37,995 nucleotides of DNA, taken from NCBI RefSeq assembly GCF_002161065.1, contig NZ_NFLV01000032.1, forward strand, positions 1 to 37,995, given 5' to 3'. This DNA comes from Eubacterium sp. An11. GTDB lineage: Bacteria; Bacillota; Clostridia; Lachnospirales; Lachnospiraceae. This document shows positions 6,858-16,665 of the stretch, in pieces (the first letter of the stretch is position 1; every line of letters starts with the position of its first letter). The notes beneath the pieces are model-generated. The model saw only the letters and a program-made list of their open reading frames with translations, was not told where the DNA came from and did not search any database. The translations under genes and the position numbers were made by a program.

Positions 6858-7280
6858 ATGTACATTTTAGAGACCGAGCAGGCCTTTGATTCTGCACATT
6901 TTCTGAGCGGCTACGAGGGAAAATGCCGCAACCTTCACGGACACCGGTGGCGCATCGTGGCGCGTATTGCCGCTGAGGAGCTGAGCAGAGAGCGTCAGAC
7001 CCGGGATATGGTCATTGATTTCGGTGATTTCAAAGACGCCCTGAAAGCTCTGACTGAGGAGCTTGACCACTGTCTTATCATCGAGACCGGCTCCCTTCGT
7101 CCAAAAACCATGGAAGCTCTGAAGGAAGAAGATTTCCGGATTGTGGAACTTCCTTTCCGCCCGACCGCGGAACAGCTTTCCCGCTATTTTTATATGCGGC
7201 TGAAACAATATTCTTTCCCGGTTTACAGCGTTTCCGTCTATGAGACGCCGAATAACTGCGCCACCTATCAGGAGTCATAA
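6858..7280 (+). CDS. queD: 6-carboxy-5,6,7,8-tetrahydropterin synthase QueD
   Basis: 140 residues. Converts 7,8-dihydroneopterin triphosphate to 6-carboxytetrahydropterin, the second step to preQ0 and queuosine. Zinc ligands H14, H27 and H29 are seen in FDSAHF and NLHGHRW, and the catalytic cysteine in EGKC (C23). LDHCL carries the Asp-His pair and YETPNN the late glutamate. The ATG at 6858 has GGAGGAG 6 bases upstream; an earlier in-frame TTG at 6843 would lie inside that SD. First gene of the que operon, after the riboswitch. Confidence 0.95.
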   Translation: MYILETEQAFDSAHFLSGYEGKCRNLHGHRWRIVARIAAEELSRERQTRDMVIDFGDFKDALKALTEELDHCLIIETGSLRPKTMEALKEEDFRIVELPFRPTAEQLSRYFYMRLKQYSFPVYSVSVYETPNNCATYQES

Positions 7281-7354
7281 TAACAAATTGCCGCCCGTCT
7301 TAAGGCCCGTGTGCCACAGACACTGCCGGAAACAGGCGGCGGAATGGAGAAGAC

Positions 7355-8023
7355 ATGAATACAGTTTACCCACTTGTGGAAAAATTTATCAGCATCAATG
7401 GAGAGGGACCGAAAGCAGGCATGATGTCCGCTTTCCTCCGCATGAAGGGCTGCAACCTGTCCTGCAGCTACTGCGACACTTCCTGGGCGAATACGCCGGA
7501 CTGTCCCTGCGAGATGCTTTCCGCCGACGCGCTGATTCGCTGGCTTAAAGAAAGCGGCACAGCAAATGTGACCCTGACCGGAGGTGAGCCTCTGCTCATT
7601 CCGGACATTGCCTCACTGATCGAACAGATCGGAGCCGCGGGGTTTGCCGTGGAGATCGAGACCAACGGCAGCGTATCCCTGGCCCCGTTCTGCGGTCTTT
7701 CCCACCGGCCGGCTTTCACCATGGACTATAAATGTCCCGACAGCGGCATGGAAGAGTTTATGGATCTCGATAACTTTGCTCTGCTGGAAGAACAGGACTC
7801 TGTAAAGTTTGTCGTGAGCAGTGAGAAAGATTTAGACCGTGCGGCGGAAATCACCAGAAAATATTCGCTCAGCCAGCGGTGCCGCGTTTATTTAAGCGCT
7901 GTGTTTGGACGCATAGAGCCACGGTCGATCACTGAATACATGATCAGCCATCAGTGGAACGATGTCCGTCTCCAGCTTCAGATGCACAAATTTATCTGGC
8001 CTCCGCAGCAGCGGGGCGTCTAA
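7355..8023 (+). CDS. queE: 7-carboxy-7-deazaguanine synthase QueE (radical SAM)
   Basis: 222 residues. Turns 6-carboxytetrahydropterin into 7-carboxy-7-deazaguanine by radical SAM chemistry. The iron-sulphur cluster motif is CNLSCSYC (C33, C37, C40; CX3CX2C). TLTGGEPLL is the GGEP SAM-binding motif and VEIETNGS follows. Its N-terminal [12 protein letters not shown] is typical of QueE. GGAGAAG lies close before the ATG. It follows queD by 74 bases and precedes folE by 13, so they share a message. Confidence 0.95.
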   Translation: MNTVYPLVEKFISINGEGPKAGMMSAFLRMKGCNLSCSYCDTSWANTPDCPCEMLSADALIRWLKESGTANVTLTGGEPLLIPDIASLIEQIGAAGFAVEIETNGSVSLAPFCGLSHRPAFTMDYKCPDSGMEEFMDLDNFALLEEQDSVKFVVSSEKDLDRAAEITRKYSLSQRCRVYLSAVFGRIEPRSITEYMISHQWNDVRLQLQMHKFIWPPQQRGV

Positions 8024-8036
8024 AGGAGGAATTACT

Positions 8037-8630
8037 ATGGCAATAGATAAAGACGCTATCCGGGAACATATCCGGGGTATTCTCATTGCCCTGGGAGATG
8101 ACCCGGATCGGGAAGGACTGAAAGAGACACCGGACCGGGTGGCAAGAATGTACGAAGAAGTTTTTGAGGGCATGAATTATTCTAATCATGAGATTGCTGA
8201 AATGTTCAATAAGTCTTTCCAGGATGACCTTTCCGTGGAACCGGATAAAAAAGATATTGTTCTGGTCCGGGACATCCCGATTTTCAGCTACTGTGAACAT
8301 CACATCGCCCTCATGTACGATATGAAGATCTCCGTCGCCTACATTCCCAACGGAAGAGTGCTGGGCTTAAGCAAGATTGCCCGCATCTGTGATATGGCCT
8401 CCAAGCGGCTGCAGCTTCAGGAGCGCATCGGCTCCGATGTGGCACAGATCATGACGGAAGCTGCCGGAACCGATGACGTGGCAGTCATCATCCACGGCAC
8501 CCACAGCTGCATGAGCGCCCGGGGTATCAAAAAAGAGGCTGCCTCCACCGTCACCACCACCCTGCGCGGACGATTCGAGACCGACGCCATGCTGCAGAAT
8601 CAGCTTTATATGATGCTGGCCGCCCAATAA
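8037..8630 (+). CDS. folE: GTP cyclohydrolase I FolE
   Basis: 197 residues. Converts GTP to 7,8-dihydroneopterin triphosphate, the entry point for queuosine and also for folate. Zinc ligands C86 and H89 are in SYCEHH and C158 in THSCM; H88 is the catalytic histidine. [11 protein letters not shown] and MSARGIKK match the family's nucleotide pocket. The ATG at 8037 has AGGAGG 7 bases before it; the frame continues upstream only into queE. Its place inside the que operon implies it supplies this pathway, and other folate genes are absent here. Confidence 0.95.
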   Translation: MAIDKDAIREHIRGILIALGDDPDREGLKETPDRVARMYEEVFEGMNYSNHEIAEMFNKSFQDDLSVEPDKKDIVLVRDIPIFSYCEHHIALMYDMKISVAYIPNGRVLGLSKIARICDMASKRLQLQERIGSDVAQIMTEAAGTDDVAVIIHGTHSCMSARGIKKEAASTVTTTLRGRFETDAMLQNQLYMMLAAQ

Positions 8631-8680
8631 ATCCATCCCGGACACGCATCTTAACATATCATTCAGAAAGGAAATGCACT

Positions 8681-9355
8681 ATGCAGGAATTAAAAAATAA
8701 AAAAGCCGCTGTGGTTGTTTTCAGCGGCGGCCAGGACAGCACTACCTGTCTGTTCTGGGCAGTAAAACGCTATGAAACTGTCATCGCCCTGTCCTTTGAC
8801 TATCACCAGAAACACGCGCTGGAACTGGAATGCGCCAAAAAAATCTGTCAGGAACATGGCATCGAACATCACATCATGGATATGAGCCTTTTAAATCAGC
8901 TGGCTCCCAACTCTCTGACCCGCAGCGATATCCCTGTGGATGAAGACGCTCCTTCCGAGGGAACGCCGAATTCCTTCGTGGACGGCCGGAATCATCTGTT
9001 CCTGTCTTATGCCGCTGTCTTTGCAAAACAGAGAGGTATCACCGACATCATCACCGGTGTATCCCAGAGCGACTTTTCCGGATATCCGGACTGCCGGGAC
9101 ATCTTTATCAAGTCCTTAAACACCACTTTGTCTCTGGCTATGGATTATCCTTTTGACATCATCACTCCACTGATGTGGCTGGACAAGAAAGAAACCTGGG
9201 CGCTGGCAGATAAGCTGGGCGTCTTTGATATCATCCGCAACGAAACCCTGACCTGCTACAACGGCGTCATCGGTGACGGCTGCGGACACTGTCCTTCCTG
9301 CAAACTCCGCAGAAAAGGACTGGAGGCTTATCTGGCGGAAAAAAACGCAAAATAG
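8681..9355 (+). CDS. queC: 7-cyano-7-deazaguanine synthase QueC
   Basis: 224 residues. Uses ATP and ammonia to turn 7-carboxy-7-deazaguanine into preQ0. The PP-loop FSGGQDST is at residues 14-21, and the C-terminal zinc knuckle has C192, C201, C204 and C207 (CX8CX2CX2C). The SD AGAAAGGA lies 8 bases before the ATG. It closes the operon. The reductase QueF, which makes preQ1, is not in the window and would have to be encoded elsewhere. Confidence 0.95.
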   Translation: MQELKNKKAAVVVFSGGQDSTTCLFWAVKRYETVIALSFDYHQKHALELECAKKICQEHGIEHHIMDMSLLNQLAPNSLTRSDIPVDEDAPSEGTPNSFVDGRNHLFLSYAAVFAKQRGITDIITGVSQSDFSGYPDCRDIFIKSLNTTLSLAMDYPFDIITPLMWLDKKETWALADKLGVFDIIRNETLTCYNGVIGDGCGHCPSCKLRRKGLEAYLAEKNAK

Positions 9356-9363
9356 AATACATG

Positions 9364-9403
9364 AAAAGGGCGGCTGCAATCAGTAGATTGCAGCCGCCCT
9401 TTT
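9364..9403. terminator. Strong bidirectional terminator
   Basis: Perfect 18-bp stem (9364-9381 with 9386-9403), loop AGTA, A-run on one side and T-run on the other. It serves queC on the plus strand and the convergent HPr-like gene on the minus strand. Confidence 0.9.
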
Positions 9404-9468
9404 ATGTATTCTTTTGTGTTTTTACACACGTTCGCTGTCGGCACTCCCCGGCAGTTCCGTCATCCGTC

Positions 9469-9741
9469 TCAGATCTTCTTTTCCTCAAGATCTCCGGAAA
9501 GAAGGTCTTTCATCGCAGCCAGCGCTTCTTCCTCGTCCGGCCCGATGCATTCACAGATGATCTTATCCCCCTGACGGAAAGTACCGCTTATGAGATTGAT
9601 AATGCTCTTCGCACTGACATCCATGTACTCCGTCTTAAAATGTATCTGGGACTCGAACTTATCTGCGAGATTGGCAATGGTGTTCGCAGGCCCCAGATGA
9701 ATTCCCTGTTCGTTCATCACGATCAGTTCTGCCCGTACCAT
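9469..9741 (-). CDS. HPr-family phosphocarrier, variant without Arg17
   Basis: 90 residues with the HPr fold and numbering: His15 in GIHLGPAN and Ser46 in AKSIINL fall exactly at the positions used in HPr, the sites phosphorylated by enzyme I and by HPr kinase. The usual HARPA active site is HLGPA, so Arg17 is Gly. That arginine helps phosphate transfer in classical HPr, so this may be a regulatory or weak carrier. Crh instead loses His15, so this is a different variant. The ATG at 9741 gives normal HPr length; GAGGAGGGG lies about 10 bases before it. It follows ridA by 74 bases and ends at the bidirectional terminator. Confidence 0.85.
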   Translation of the reverse strand: MVRAELIVMNEQGIHLGPANTIANLADKFESQIHFKTEYMDVSAKSIINLISGTFRQGDKIICECIGPDEEEALAAMKDLLSGDLEEKKI

Positions 9742-9815
9742 AACGTCAATACCCCTCCTCTGTTCTCCATACATTGCTATTATTTTACCACACTTCCAGA
9801 GGGGTTTCAATCGAC

Positions 9816-10202
9816 TTACAGTAAGTTTTTGATGGCGATAACTTCCACTTCGATCAGAAGATCTTTCGGCAGTCTTGCCACTTCAACACAGGAACGCGCC
9901 GGAAATGCGTCAGTAAAATACGATGCATAGATTTCGTTGACTGTGGCAAAATCATCCATATTCTTGATGAACACCGTCGTCTTCACTGCCTGGTCAAGAC
10001 TGCTTCCGGCGTCCTCCAGCAGTCCCTTCAGGTTCTCAAACACCTGCTTTGTCTGTTCCTCGATGGTCGCTCCCGCCTCACCGGTCTTCGGATCAACACC
10101 GATAACTCCTGAGGTGTAAATCATACCATTCACTTCAATAGCCTGAGAATATGGTCCGATGGCCGCCGGTGATTTTTCTGTTGTAATTACTGTCTTATTC
10201 AT
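9816..10202 (-). CDS. ridA: RidA-family enamine/imine deaminase
   Basis: 128 residues, the usual RidA (YjgF/YER057c/UK114) size. It hydrolyses reactive enamines and imines such as 2-aminoacrylate released by PLP enzymes, protecting those enzymes. Family signature: PARSCVEVARLP with the key arginine R103, then IEVEVIA carrying the conserved Glu. It should form a trimer. I chose the ATG at 10202 because AAAGGATG stands before it and the protein then begins MNKTVI as in relatives; three upstream Mets exist. Confidence 0.93.
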   Translation of the reverse strand: MNKTVITTEKSPAAIGPYSQAIEVNGMIYTSGVIGVDPKTGEAGATIEEQTKQVFENLKGLLEDAGSSLDQAVKTTVFIKNMDDFATVNEIYASYFTDAFPARSCVEVARLPKDLLIEVEVIAIKNLL

Positions 10203-10270
10203 AATGATCATCCTTTCATCTTTCACTGATATTTCATTGATCTTTCATTTGCAAAAGCCTGCTGCCTCTT

Positions 10271-10984
10271 TTATTGTTCCAGCACAAACTCCTGCCCCGG
10301 TCCTGTGATTTCCATAATCCGGCCGGTGAGATATTTCGCATCATTTTTCGCCTTATAATCCCGGATCATACGGTAGTTGTTCCAGCAGTGCATCGGAAAA
10401 ATATAACGGCTGCGGGCAGTTTTAAGGAAATAATCCATTCCCCACTCTCCGGCTTCCTCCTGACGCGGATCAAGTACCACAAAGGCGCAGTCAAACTCTT
10501 TACCGGACAGATACGTCATCTCTTTCTGGAACGCCTGCCGGTGCCACTCATTATCTTCTTCCGGCTCTCCCGGCCAGTGCCACCAGTGCAGATCTCCGGC
10601 ATGATAGATACTCCGTCCGTCCGCCTGCACGAGAAACGCCACGCCCTCATCGGTGGAAAACAGAGTCTCCACATGGACGCCATCCACATCCAGCGTTTCA
10701 TGAGGGGCCATAAAGTGTACATTTTCTGCTTTGGCCCAGTTCCGGGTGCTGTCCTTTATATCTGAGGACAAAATATACTGTACCTTCTCACATCGGTTCT
10801 CCAGCTTGAAAATATCATCGGAAAAATGATCTCTGTGTCCGTGGGAAGCGAAAATGTACAACTCTTTTTTGTAGTCCATGGCCGGAATCTCTCCCTTCCA
10901 ATAGTCGAACAGCAGATAGCTGCGCTCCGTCTCCACCAAAAAACCACTGTGGTATATATAAGTAACCTTTAACGTATTCGCCAT
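10271..10984 (-). CDS. Metallo-beta-lactamase-fold hydrolase
   Basis: 237 residues. The HxHxDH metal motif is ASHGHRDHF (H48, H50, D52, H53), with a later GDLHWW and FPMHCWNNY supplying further ligands. It belongs with the UlaG-like/MBL hydrolases that act on small molecules; the substrate is not evident. AAAGGAG precedes the ATG. It lies between nfo (88 bases upstream) and ridA (68 bases downstream) in a string of minus-strand genes, but its own promoter was not found. Confidence 0.8.
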   Translation of the reverse strand: MANTLKVTYIYHSGFLVETERSYLLFDYWKGEIPAMDYKKELYIFASHGHRDHFSDDIFKLENRCEKVQYILSSDIKDSTRNWAKAENVHFMAPHETLDVDGVHVETLFSTDEGVAFLVQADGRSIYHAGDLHWWHWPGEPEEDNEWHRQAFQKEMTYLSGKEFDCAFVVLDPRQEEAGEWGMDYFLKTARSRYIFPMHCWNNYRMIRDYKAKNDAKYLTGRIMEITGPGQEFVLEQ

Positions 10985-11072
10985 ATGACATCTCCTTTCC
11001 TCTGCTCCGTGCAGACGGCTTCTTCCATCTGGTATCCGCCGGCGGCTGTTTGCATTCTCAAACCGCTGTCCT

Positions 11073-11984
11073 TCACCCTTTCAAATGCTCCTCCAGGATC
11101 TCTTCTTTGAGATTTTCATGGAAAATTCCTTCCCGTATCATGGCGATTTCCTGCCGGTACGGCGCATAGGAGCGCTTCTTCGTCTCCGGGTCCGGAATAT
11201 ATGGAGTCTCAAGAATCTTCGGGACATCCTCAAAGTCTTTGTGGTAAATGACATTTCTGAGGCTCTCAAAACCAATGGTTCCAAAACCAAAGTTCTCGTG
11301 ACGGTCCTTATGGGCGCCCAGAGGATTCTTACTGTCGTTCACATGGAAGACCGCAATCTGGTCTTTGCCGATCACACGGTCAAACTCTTCCATGACTTCA
11401 TCAAAATGATTCTTCACATCATAACCGGCGTCATTAGTATGGCAGGTATCAAAGCAGACCCGCAGCCGATGGCTGTTTGTCACTCCGTCATAAATACGGG
11501 CCAGCTCCTCAAAGGTTCTTCCAATCTCCGTTCCTTTTCCCGCCATGGTCTCCAGAGCGATATTGACGCTGCCGTCCTTGTCCAGCACCTCATTGAGTCC
11601 CCTGATGATCTGGACGATGCCGGCGTCCACTCCCGCTCCCACATGGGCGCCGGGATGAAGAATCAGTGTGCGGCAGTGCATGGCTTCTGTCCGCTCGATC
11701 TCCAGCTGCAAAAACTCCACCGCCAGCTCAAAGGTCTCCGGCTTCACAGTATTGGCAAGATTGATGATGTAAGGAGCATGTACCACAAACTCTTCCATAC
11801 CATTCTCCTCCATCAGCGCAAGCCCCTCCCCGATCCGCAGTTCTCCGATGGGTTTTCTCCGGGTATTCTGGGGCGCCCCGGTATAAATCATAAATGTATT
11901 GGCCTTGTAGGAAAGAGCCTCCTTCACGGAGCCCAGAAACATCTCCTTCCCGCTCATGCCCACATGGCTTCCAAGTTTCAGCAT
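11073..11984 (-). CDS. nfo: Endonuclease IV (Nfo), AP endonuclease
   Basis: 303 residues. Cuts DNA at abasic sites in base excision repair, using three zinc ions in a TIM barrel. Start: GSHVGMSG. Metal ligand motifs follow in order: [60 protein letters not shown] (in two parts) and ILETPY. The ATG at 11984 has AGGAGG 7 bases upstream; the longer in-frame extension is not typical. It has its own promoter at 12067-12095. Confidence 0.95.
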   Translation of the reverse strand: MLKLGSHVGMSGKEMFLGSVKEALSYKANTFMIYTGAPQNTRRKPIGELRIGEGLALMEENGMEEFVVHAPYIINLANTVKPETFELAVEFLQLEIERTEAMHCRTLILHPGAHVGAGVDAGIVQIIRGLNEVLDKDGSVNIALETMAGKGTEIGRTFEELARIYDGVTNSHRLRVCFDTCHTNDAGYDVKNHFDEVMEEFDRVIGKDQIAVFHVNDSKNPLGAHKDRHENFGFGTIGFESLRNVIYHKDFEDVPKILETPYIPDPETKKRSYAPYRQEIAMIREGIFHENLKEEILEEHLKG

Positions 11985-12066
11985 GGGAATTCCTCCTGTA
12001 TCTGTCTTTTGTATTCTCATTGATCTTCTCTAAAGTCATTATTTCTTCCGGCCGGGCCGCAAAGAA

Positions 12067-12095
12067 AGTATACCAGAACCACTGTCTTTTTTCAA
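12067..12095 (-). promoter_or_regulatory. Promoter of nfo
   Basis: -35 TTGAAA (12090-12095) and extended -10 TGGTATACT (-10 at 12067-12072), 17 bases apart on the minus strand. Confidence 0.65.
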
Positions 12096-12121
12096 TCAAG
12101 GGCCGTTCAAAAAAAATCGCA

Positions 12122-12164
12122 CAAAAAAGAAGCCCCGGCGGGATTCCGCCGGGACCTCTTTTTT
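12122..12164. terminator. Terminator downstream of glpK
   Basis: CCCGGCGG/CCGCCGGG stem (12134-12141, 12146-12153), loop GATT, flanked by A- and T-runs on both sides. It ends glpK transcripts on the minus strand and would also stop plus-strand transcription. Confidence 0.9.
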
Positions 12165-12209
12165 AAGGAAAGATTAATCAATAAGACCAATCCTGAACGT
12201 CTGTAATCG

Positions 12210-13739
<1,530 letters not shown>

Positions 13740-13782
13740 TCAATTCCTCCGGTCATCCTAAAATTCTGACCTGTAGTTATAT

Positions 13783-13791
13783 ATTATCACA
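13783..13791 (-). promoter_or_regulatory. Possible extended -10 for glpK
   Basis: TGTGATAAT on the minus strand, about 75 bases before the glpK start, fits an extended -10 element without a good -35. In 13710-13989 I also see an ATGCTT/AAGCAT hairpin near 13875 with a T-run on the plus strand, but no convincing CcpA site. Confidence 0.3.
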
Positions 13792-13989
13792 ATTTTTCCA
13801 ATCTGTATTTAGACAATTCGAGGTTTTTGTATGGTTCTATCGTCTTTTTGCATGATAAAAGGTGAAATTCCTATGCTTTTTCAAGCATTTTTTATAAGTA
13901 TTTTACACGACAGCCGGATATTTCTTTCCTATTTTGTTCATAAAGTGTCGAAAATCCATGCCTCCACTATATAAAATACACTATGCCGC

Positions 13990-14763
13990 CTATTCCGTCC
14001 ATTCTCTCTGGCGGAGCGTCTCATACATGAGTACCGTGGCGGCCACTGCCGCATTGAGAGACTCCACCTGCCCCTTCATGGGAATCTTTATCTTTCTATC
14101 CGCCCGGGCGGCAAGTTTCTCGGAAAGGCCATTCCCTTCATTGCCGATAAAAAACGCGCACCCGCCCCGGTAGTCCTGCCGGTAAAACGGCTCACCGTCC
14201 AGATGGGCGGCGAAAGTACGGATGCCAGCCTTTTTCAGCTGTTCCAGGACCGGTTCAAAATCATCCACGATTATAAACGGCATCCGGAAAATCGCTCCCA
14301 TGGTGGAACGGATCACTTTCGGATTATAAGGATCCACAGACTCACGGTTCATGATAATACCGCTCACTCCGGATCCTTCGCTGGTGCGCAGGATGGTGCC
14401 CATGTTGCCCGGATCCTGAAGATTCTCCAGAAGGAACAGGCACGGGCTTTCATCCGCGAGCATCTCTTCCAGCGAAGCCTCCTGTTTTTTTACCAGAGCC
14501 GTCACCCCCTGGGGCGTCCTGGTATCCGACAGATGCCGGCACACAGCGTCGCTGATCCGTTCATACCGGCAACCGGCCAGCCTGTCCCCGTATTTCTCTT
14601 CAAATTCCTCTGTCACGTACACTTCCAGAAGCCGGTCTTTTGGCACCTCGAAAAACATACGCGGGCCTTCCACCAGAAAACAGTCCTGCTGCCGGCGGGC
14701 ACGGGCGCTGTTTTTCAGATTCACAATATTTTTAATTCTGCTGTTTGACGTACTTGATATCAT
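13990..14763 (-). CDS. TrmH/SpoU-family RNA 2'-O-methyltransferase
   Basis: 257 residues of the SPOUT RNA-methyltransferase class. An N-terminal substrate-binding part (about 1-100) is followed by the knotted catalytic domain with its three motifs: NLQDPGNMGTILRT, GAIFRMPF, then FFIGNEGNGLSE plus IPMKGQVESLNAAVA. It methylates a ribose in rRNA or tRNA using SAM; the exact site cannot be told (23S rRNA is common for relatives of this size). GGAGAAG lies 6 bases before the ATG at 14763; an ATG 12 bases earlier has a weaker site. It follows the TetR gene by 31 bases and is probably cotranscribed. Confidence 0.88.
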   Translation of the reverse strand: MISSTSNSRIKNIVNLKNSARARRQQDCFLVEGPRMFFEVPKDRLLEVYVTEEFEEKYGDRLAGCRYERISDAVCRHLSDTRTPQGVTALVKKQEASLEEMLADESPCLFLLENLQDPGNMGTILRTSEGSGVSGIIMNRESVDPYNPKVIRSTMGAIFRMPFIIVDDFEPVLEQLKKAGIRTFAAHLDGEPFYRQDYRGGCAFFIGNEGNGLSEKLAARADRKIKIPMKGQVESLNAAVAATVLMYETLRQREWTE

Positions 14764-14794
14764 AGTCTTCTCCATTTTCTGCTCTTATTTTGCT

Positions 14795-15322
14795 TTATTC
14801 ATATACTTTCTTTATGATGAAAAACAGCTTTCGGATCACATCATTCACACTCTCTTTGTAATCACTTTCCACCCACTCAAGAATATACTGCGTGATCCCG
14901 ATCACAAGAAAATGACGCACAAATTCATCGGATTCCGCGTCCCTGTTCTGAACACTCTGATTGGGACAGCAGGAATTGATCATACTTCGCATGATAACCG
15001 GGTAAATGGCCCGGCGCATATAACTGCTCTCCACATTTATGAGCATATTTTTTATGATCGCCCTGTTCTCCTTCATCCAGCACAGAAACCGTTCCATGGC
15101 GGCTTCCCAGGACGTTTCCTCATACATGTGACTCTCCCGGATCAACTCATACTCAAAGGCCTTCGTCATCAGATCATAAATATTATCAAAATAATAATAG
15201 AATGTCTGACGGTTCACTCCGCACTGCTGCGCGATCTTCTGAATGGTAATCTTAGGAAACGGGTATTTTCGGAGAAGCTCCATGAACGCGACGCACAGTA
15301 AAGTCTCCGTTTTTTTTCTCAT
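14795..15322 (-). CDS. TetR/AcrR-family regulator (DhaS-like)
   Basis: 175 residues. The N-terminal HTH reads ITIQKIAQQCGVNRQTFYYY at about residues 25-44, followed by FDNIYDLM, the usual TetR arrangement. The C-terminal half resembles the short helical TetR_C_8 type found in DhaS-like regulators. The ligand and target are unknown. The ATG at 15322 has AGGAGG 7 bases upstream; a longer frame upstream overlaps the cdaR terminator and is rejected. An A8 run covers codons 2-4. The gene precedes the TrmH-type gene and lies two genes from glpK, so a role in glycerol or dihydroxyacetone use is possible but not shown. Confidence 0.8.
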   Translation of the reverse strand: MRKKTETLLCVAFMELLRKYPFPKITIQKIAQQCGVNRQTFYYYFDNIYDLMTKAFEYELIRESHMYEETSWEAAMERFLCWMKENRAIIKNMLINVESSYMRRAIYPVIMRSMINSCCPNQSVQNRDAESDEFVRHFLVIGITQYILEWVESDYKESVNDVIRKLFFIIKKVYE

Positions 15323-15365
15323 ATTTTTTCCTCCTGGTACATTTGCTGGTATTATATAGAAGAAA

Positions 15366-15400
15366 CTGCCGTACGGACTATTCTCCAGCCTGTACGGCAG
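15366..15400 (-). terminator. Terminator after cdaR
   Basis: A 9-bp stem CTGCCGTAC/GTACGGCAG (15366-15374, 15392-15400) followed on the minus strand by TTTCTTCT. It separates the c-di-AMP operon from the TetR gene. A TATAAT (15352-15357 region) just after it could be the -10 for the TetR gene, but no good -35 is seen. Confidence 0.65.
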
Positions 15401-15411
15401 CTTCAAGCAAT

Positions 15412-16665
15412 TTATTCAATGGTCAGTGTGATCCGGGGGGTAGAATTCACCGTCACACCGTCAACTTCCTTCACGTGAAGCCGCACAGTCTGTTCTCCCT
15501 CCTCCAGATCGGTTATGTCCACCCACGGAGTGAAATCCGCGATCTTCAGCTCCTTGATCATGGATTCCGCCCCTTCAATCTGAATAGAATATTTGTTGTT
15601 GCTGTCAAAGGTTACTGTGTGAGTTCCCTTGCCTCTGATACTGATATCTGCCTCTGTAAAACTTAAACGACGGGTCGTTCTCTTCTCTATGGTTGCCTGA
15701 ACCTTCACGTCCTGCACATCATCCGCCAGGATCACATGATCCGGAAGAGAATCTTCATCAAGAGGAATATCCTCCTCATAATTCTCAGTCCGGCCTTCCA
15801 CGGAAATGTTCGGCAGAGTAATGGCCGTCAGGTCACTGAGAACATCATCCGGCGCCGCAATAAGAATCTTCTTCGGCTCATAATCAAAAGAAGTCATCTC
15901 GTATCCATCCGCCGGCGTTCCGATGGACTGCAGATTCACATCCACCAGTTTGGTCTTCCAAAGAGATATCAGCACATCTATGGAAGTAGTATCCATCTGA
16001 ATCTGGGTGCTGTCTATCACCTCGTTATTATCATTATAAAGTACCGGATCCGCCGTGGTCGTCACATCATGACTGATGCCGTCGATATCCACCTCCGCGC
16101 GGATCTCCTTGGCGCTGGACAGGAGGTTCTCCGGTCCTGTCACCTTCACCAGATTCGGTGTTCCGGTCATATTACCCACAGCGTAACCGTCCGCCGGCTC
16201 TCCGTCCAAAATGATGTTGACCGGAACGCTGACGCTCACCACAGCGTCCTTTTTGATCTTCATAGTATTGACATTACCCAGGGTAATATCAAGCTGATTG
16301 GCATATTTTTTGGCACTCACATCAATGGGCACCGCATCCACCTCAGACAGTTTGGAAAAATCCGCCACCGCCTGAAAATCCGATGCCGACATATCGCTCA
16401 GGATGCTCCTCTTTCCCTCCACAGTAATGCTCACTTCGCTGCCTTCCACCACCTCATAGGCATATCCCAAATCTGTCAGCGCGCTTTCATTTATAATCGT
16501 CACCGGAATATCGCTGAACCTCTCCGTTCTGACCGGGTCGTTGATATTGGCCACCAGAAGCCAGATTAACACCGCAATGAAAACGGAAAGAACCTTCATC
16601 CCGATATTATTGTTTATCAGATTTTTGAGATTTGTCAGGTTTGCCAGGTTTTTCAGATTTTTCAT
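15412..16665 (-). CDS. cdaR: CdaA regulator CdaR (YbbR-domain protein)
   Basis: 417 residues: a short N-terminal tail, one membrane helix (MKVLSVFIAVLIWLLVAN, about residues 23-40), then four extracytoplasmic YbbR repeats to the end. CdaR binds and modulates the diadenylate cyclase CdaA in Firmicutes. The second to fourth repeats show the shared ADGY and GTP phrases (GEPADGYAVG, GTPADGYEMT). The start at 16665 has AAAGGA about 10 bases upstream and overlaps the end of cdaA by 59 bases; a later in-frame ATG at 16599 would avoid overlap but has a poor SD. The overlap is a 9-nt repeat read in both frames. Confidence 0.9.
   Translation of the reverse strand: MKNLKNLANLTNLKNLINNNIGMKVLSVFIAVLIWLLVANINDPVRTERFSDIPVTIINESALTDLGYAYEVVEGSEVSITVEGKRSILSDMSASDFQAVADFSKLSEVDAVPIDVSAKKYANQLDITLGNVNTMKIKKDAVVSVSVPVNIILDGEPADGYAVGNMTGTPNLVKVTGPENLLSSAKEIRAEVDIDGISHDVTTTADPVLYNDNNEVIDSTQIQMDTTSIDVLISLWKTKLVDVNLQSIGTPADGYEMTSFDYEPKKILIAAPDDVLSDLTAITLPNISVEGRTENYEEDIPLDEDSLPDHVILADDVQDVKVQATIEKRTTRRLSFTEADISIRGKGTHTVTFDSNNKYSIQIEGAESMIKELKIADFTPWVDITDLEEGEQTVRLHVKEVDGVTVNSTPRITLTIE

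Noticed and set aside
11085-12023. Plus-strand open frame of about 312 codons opposite nfo
   Set aside because: Shadow of the third-base pattern of nfo; it also runs through the nfo start region.
13860-13895. ATGCTT/AAGCAT hairpin with T-run, possible terminator
   Set aside because: The T-run is on the plus strand, where no gene ends. It does not end glpK or the TrmH-type gene, so it is kept only as a remark.
15310-15317. A8 run at codons 2-4 of the TetR-type gene as a phase-variation switch
   Set aside because: Eight bases of A in a Lys-rich start is common by chance, and no other sign of switching is seen.
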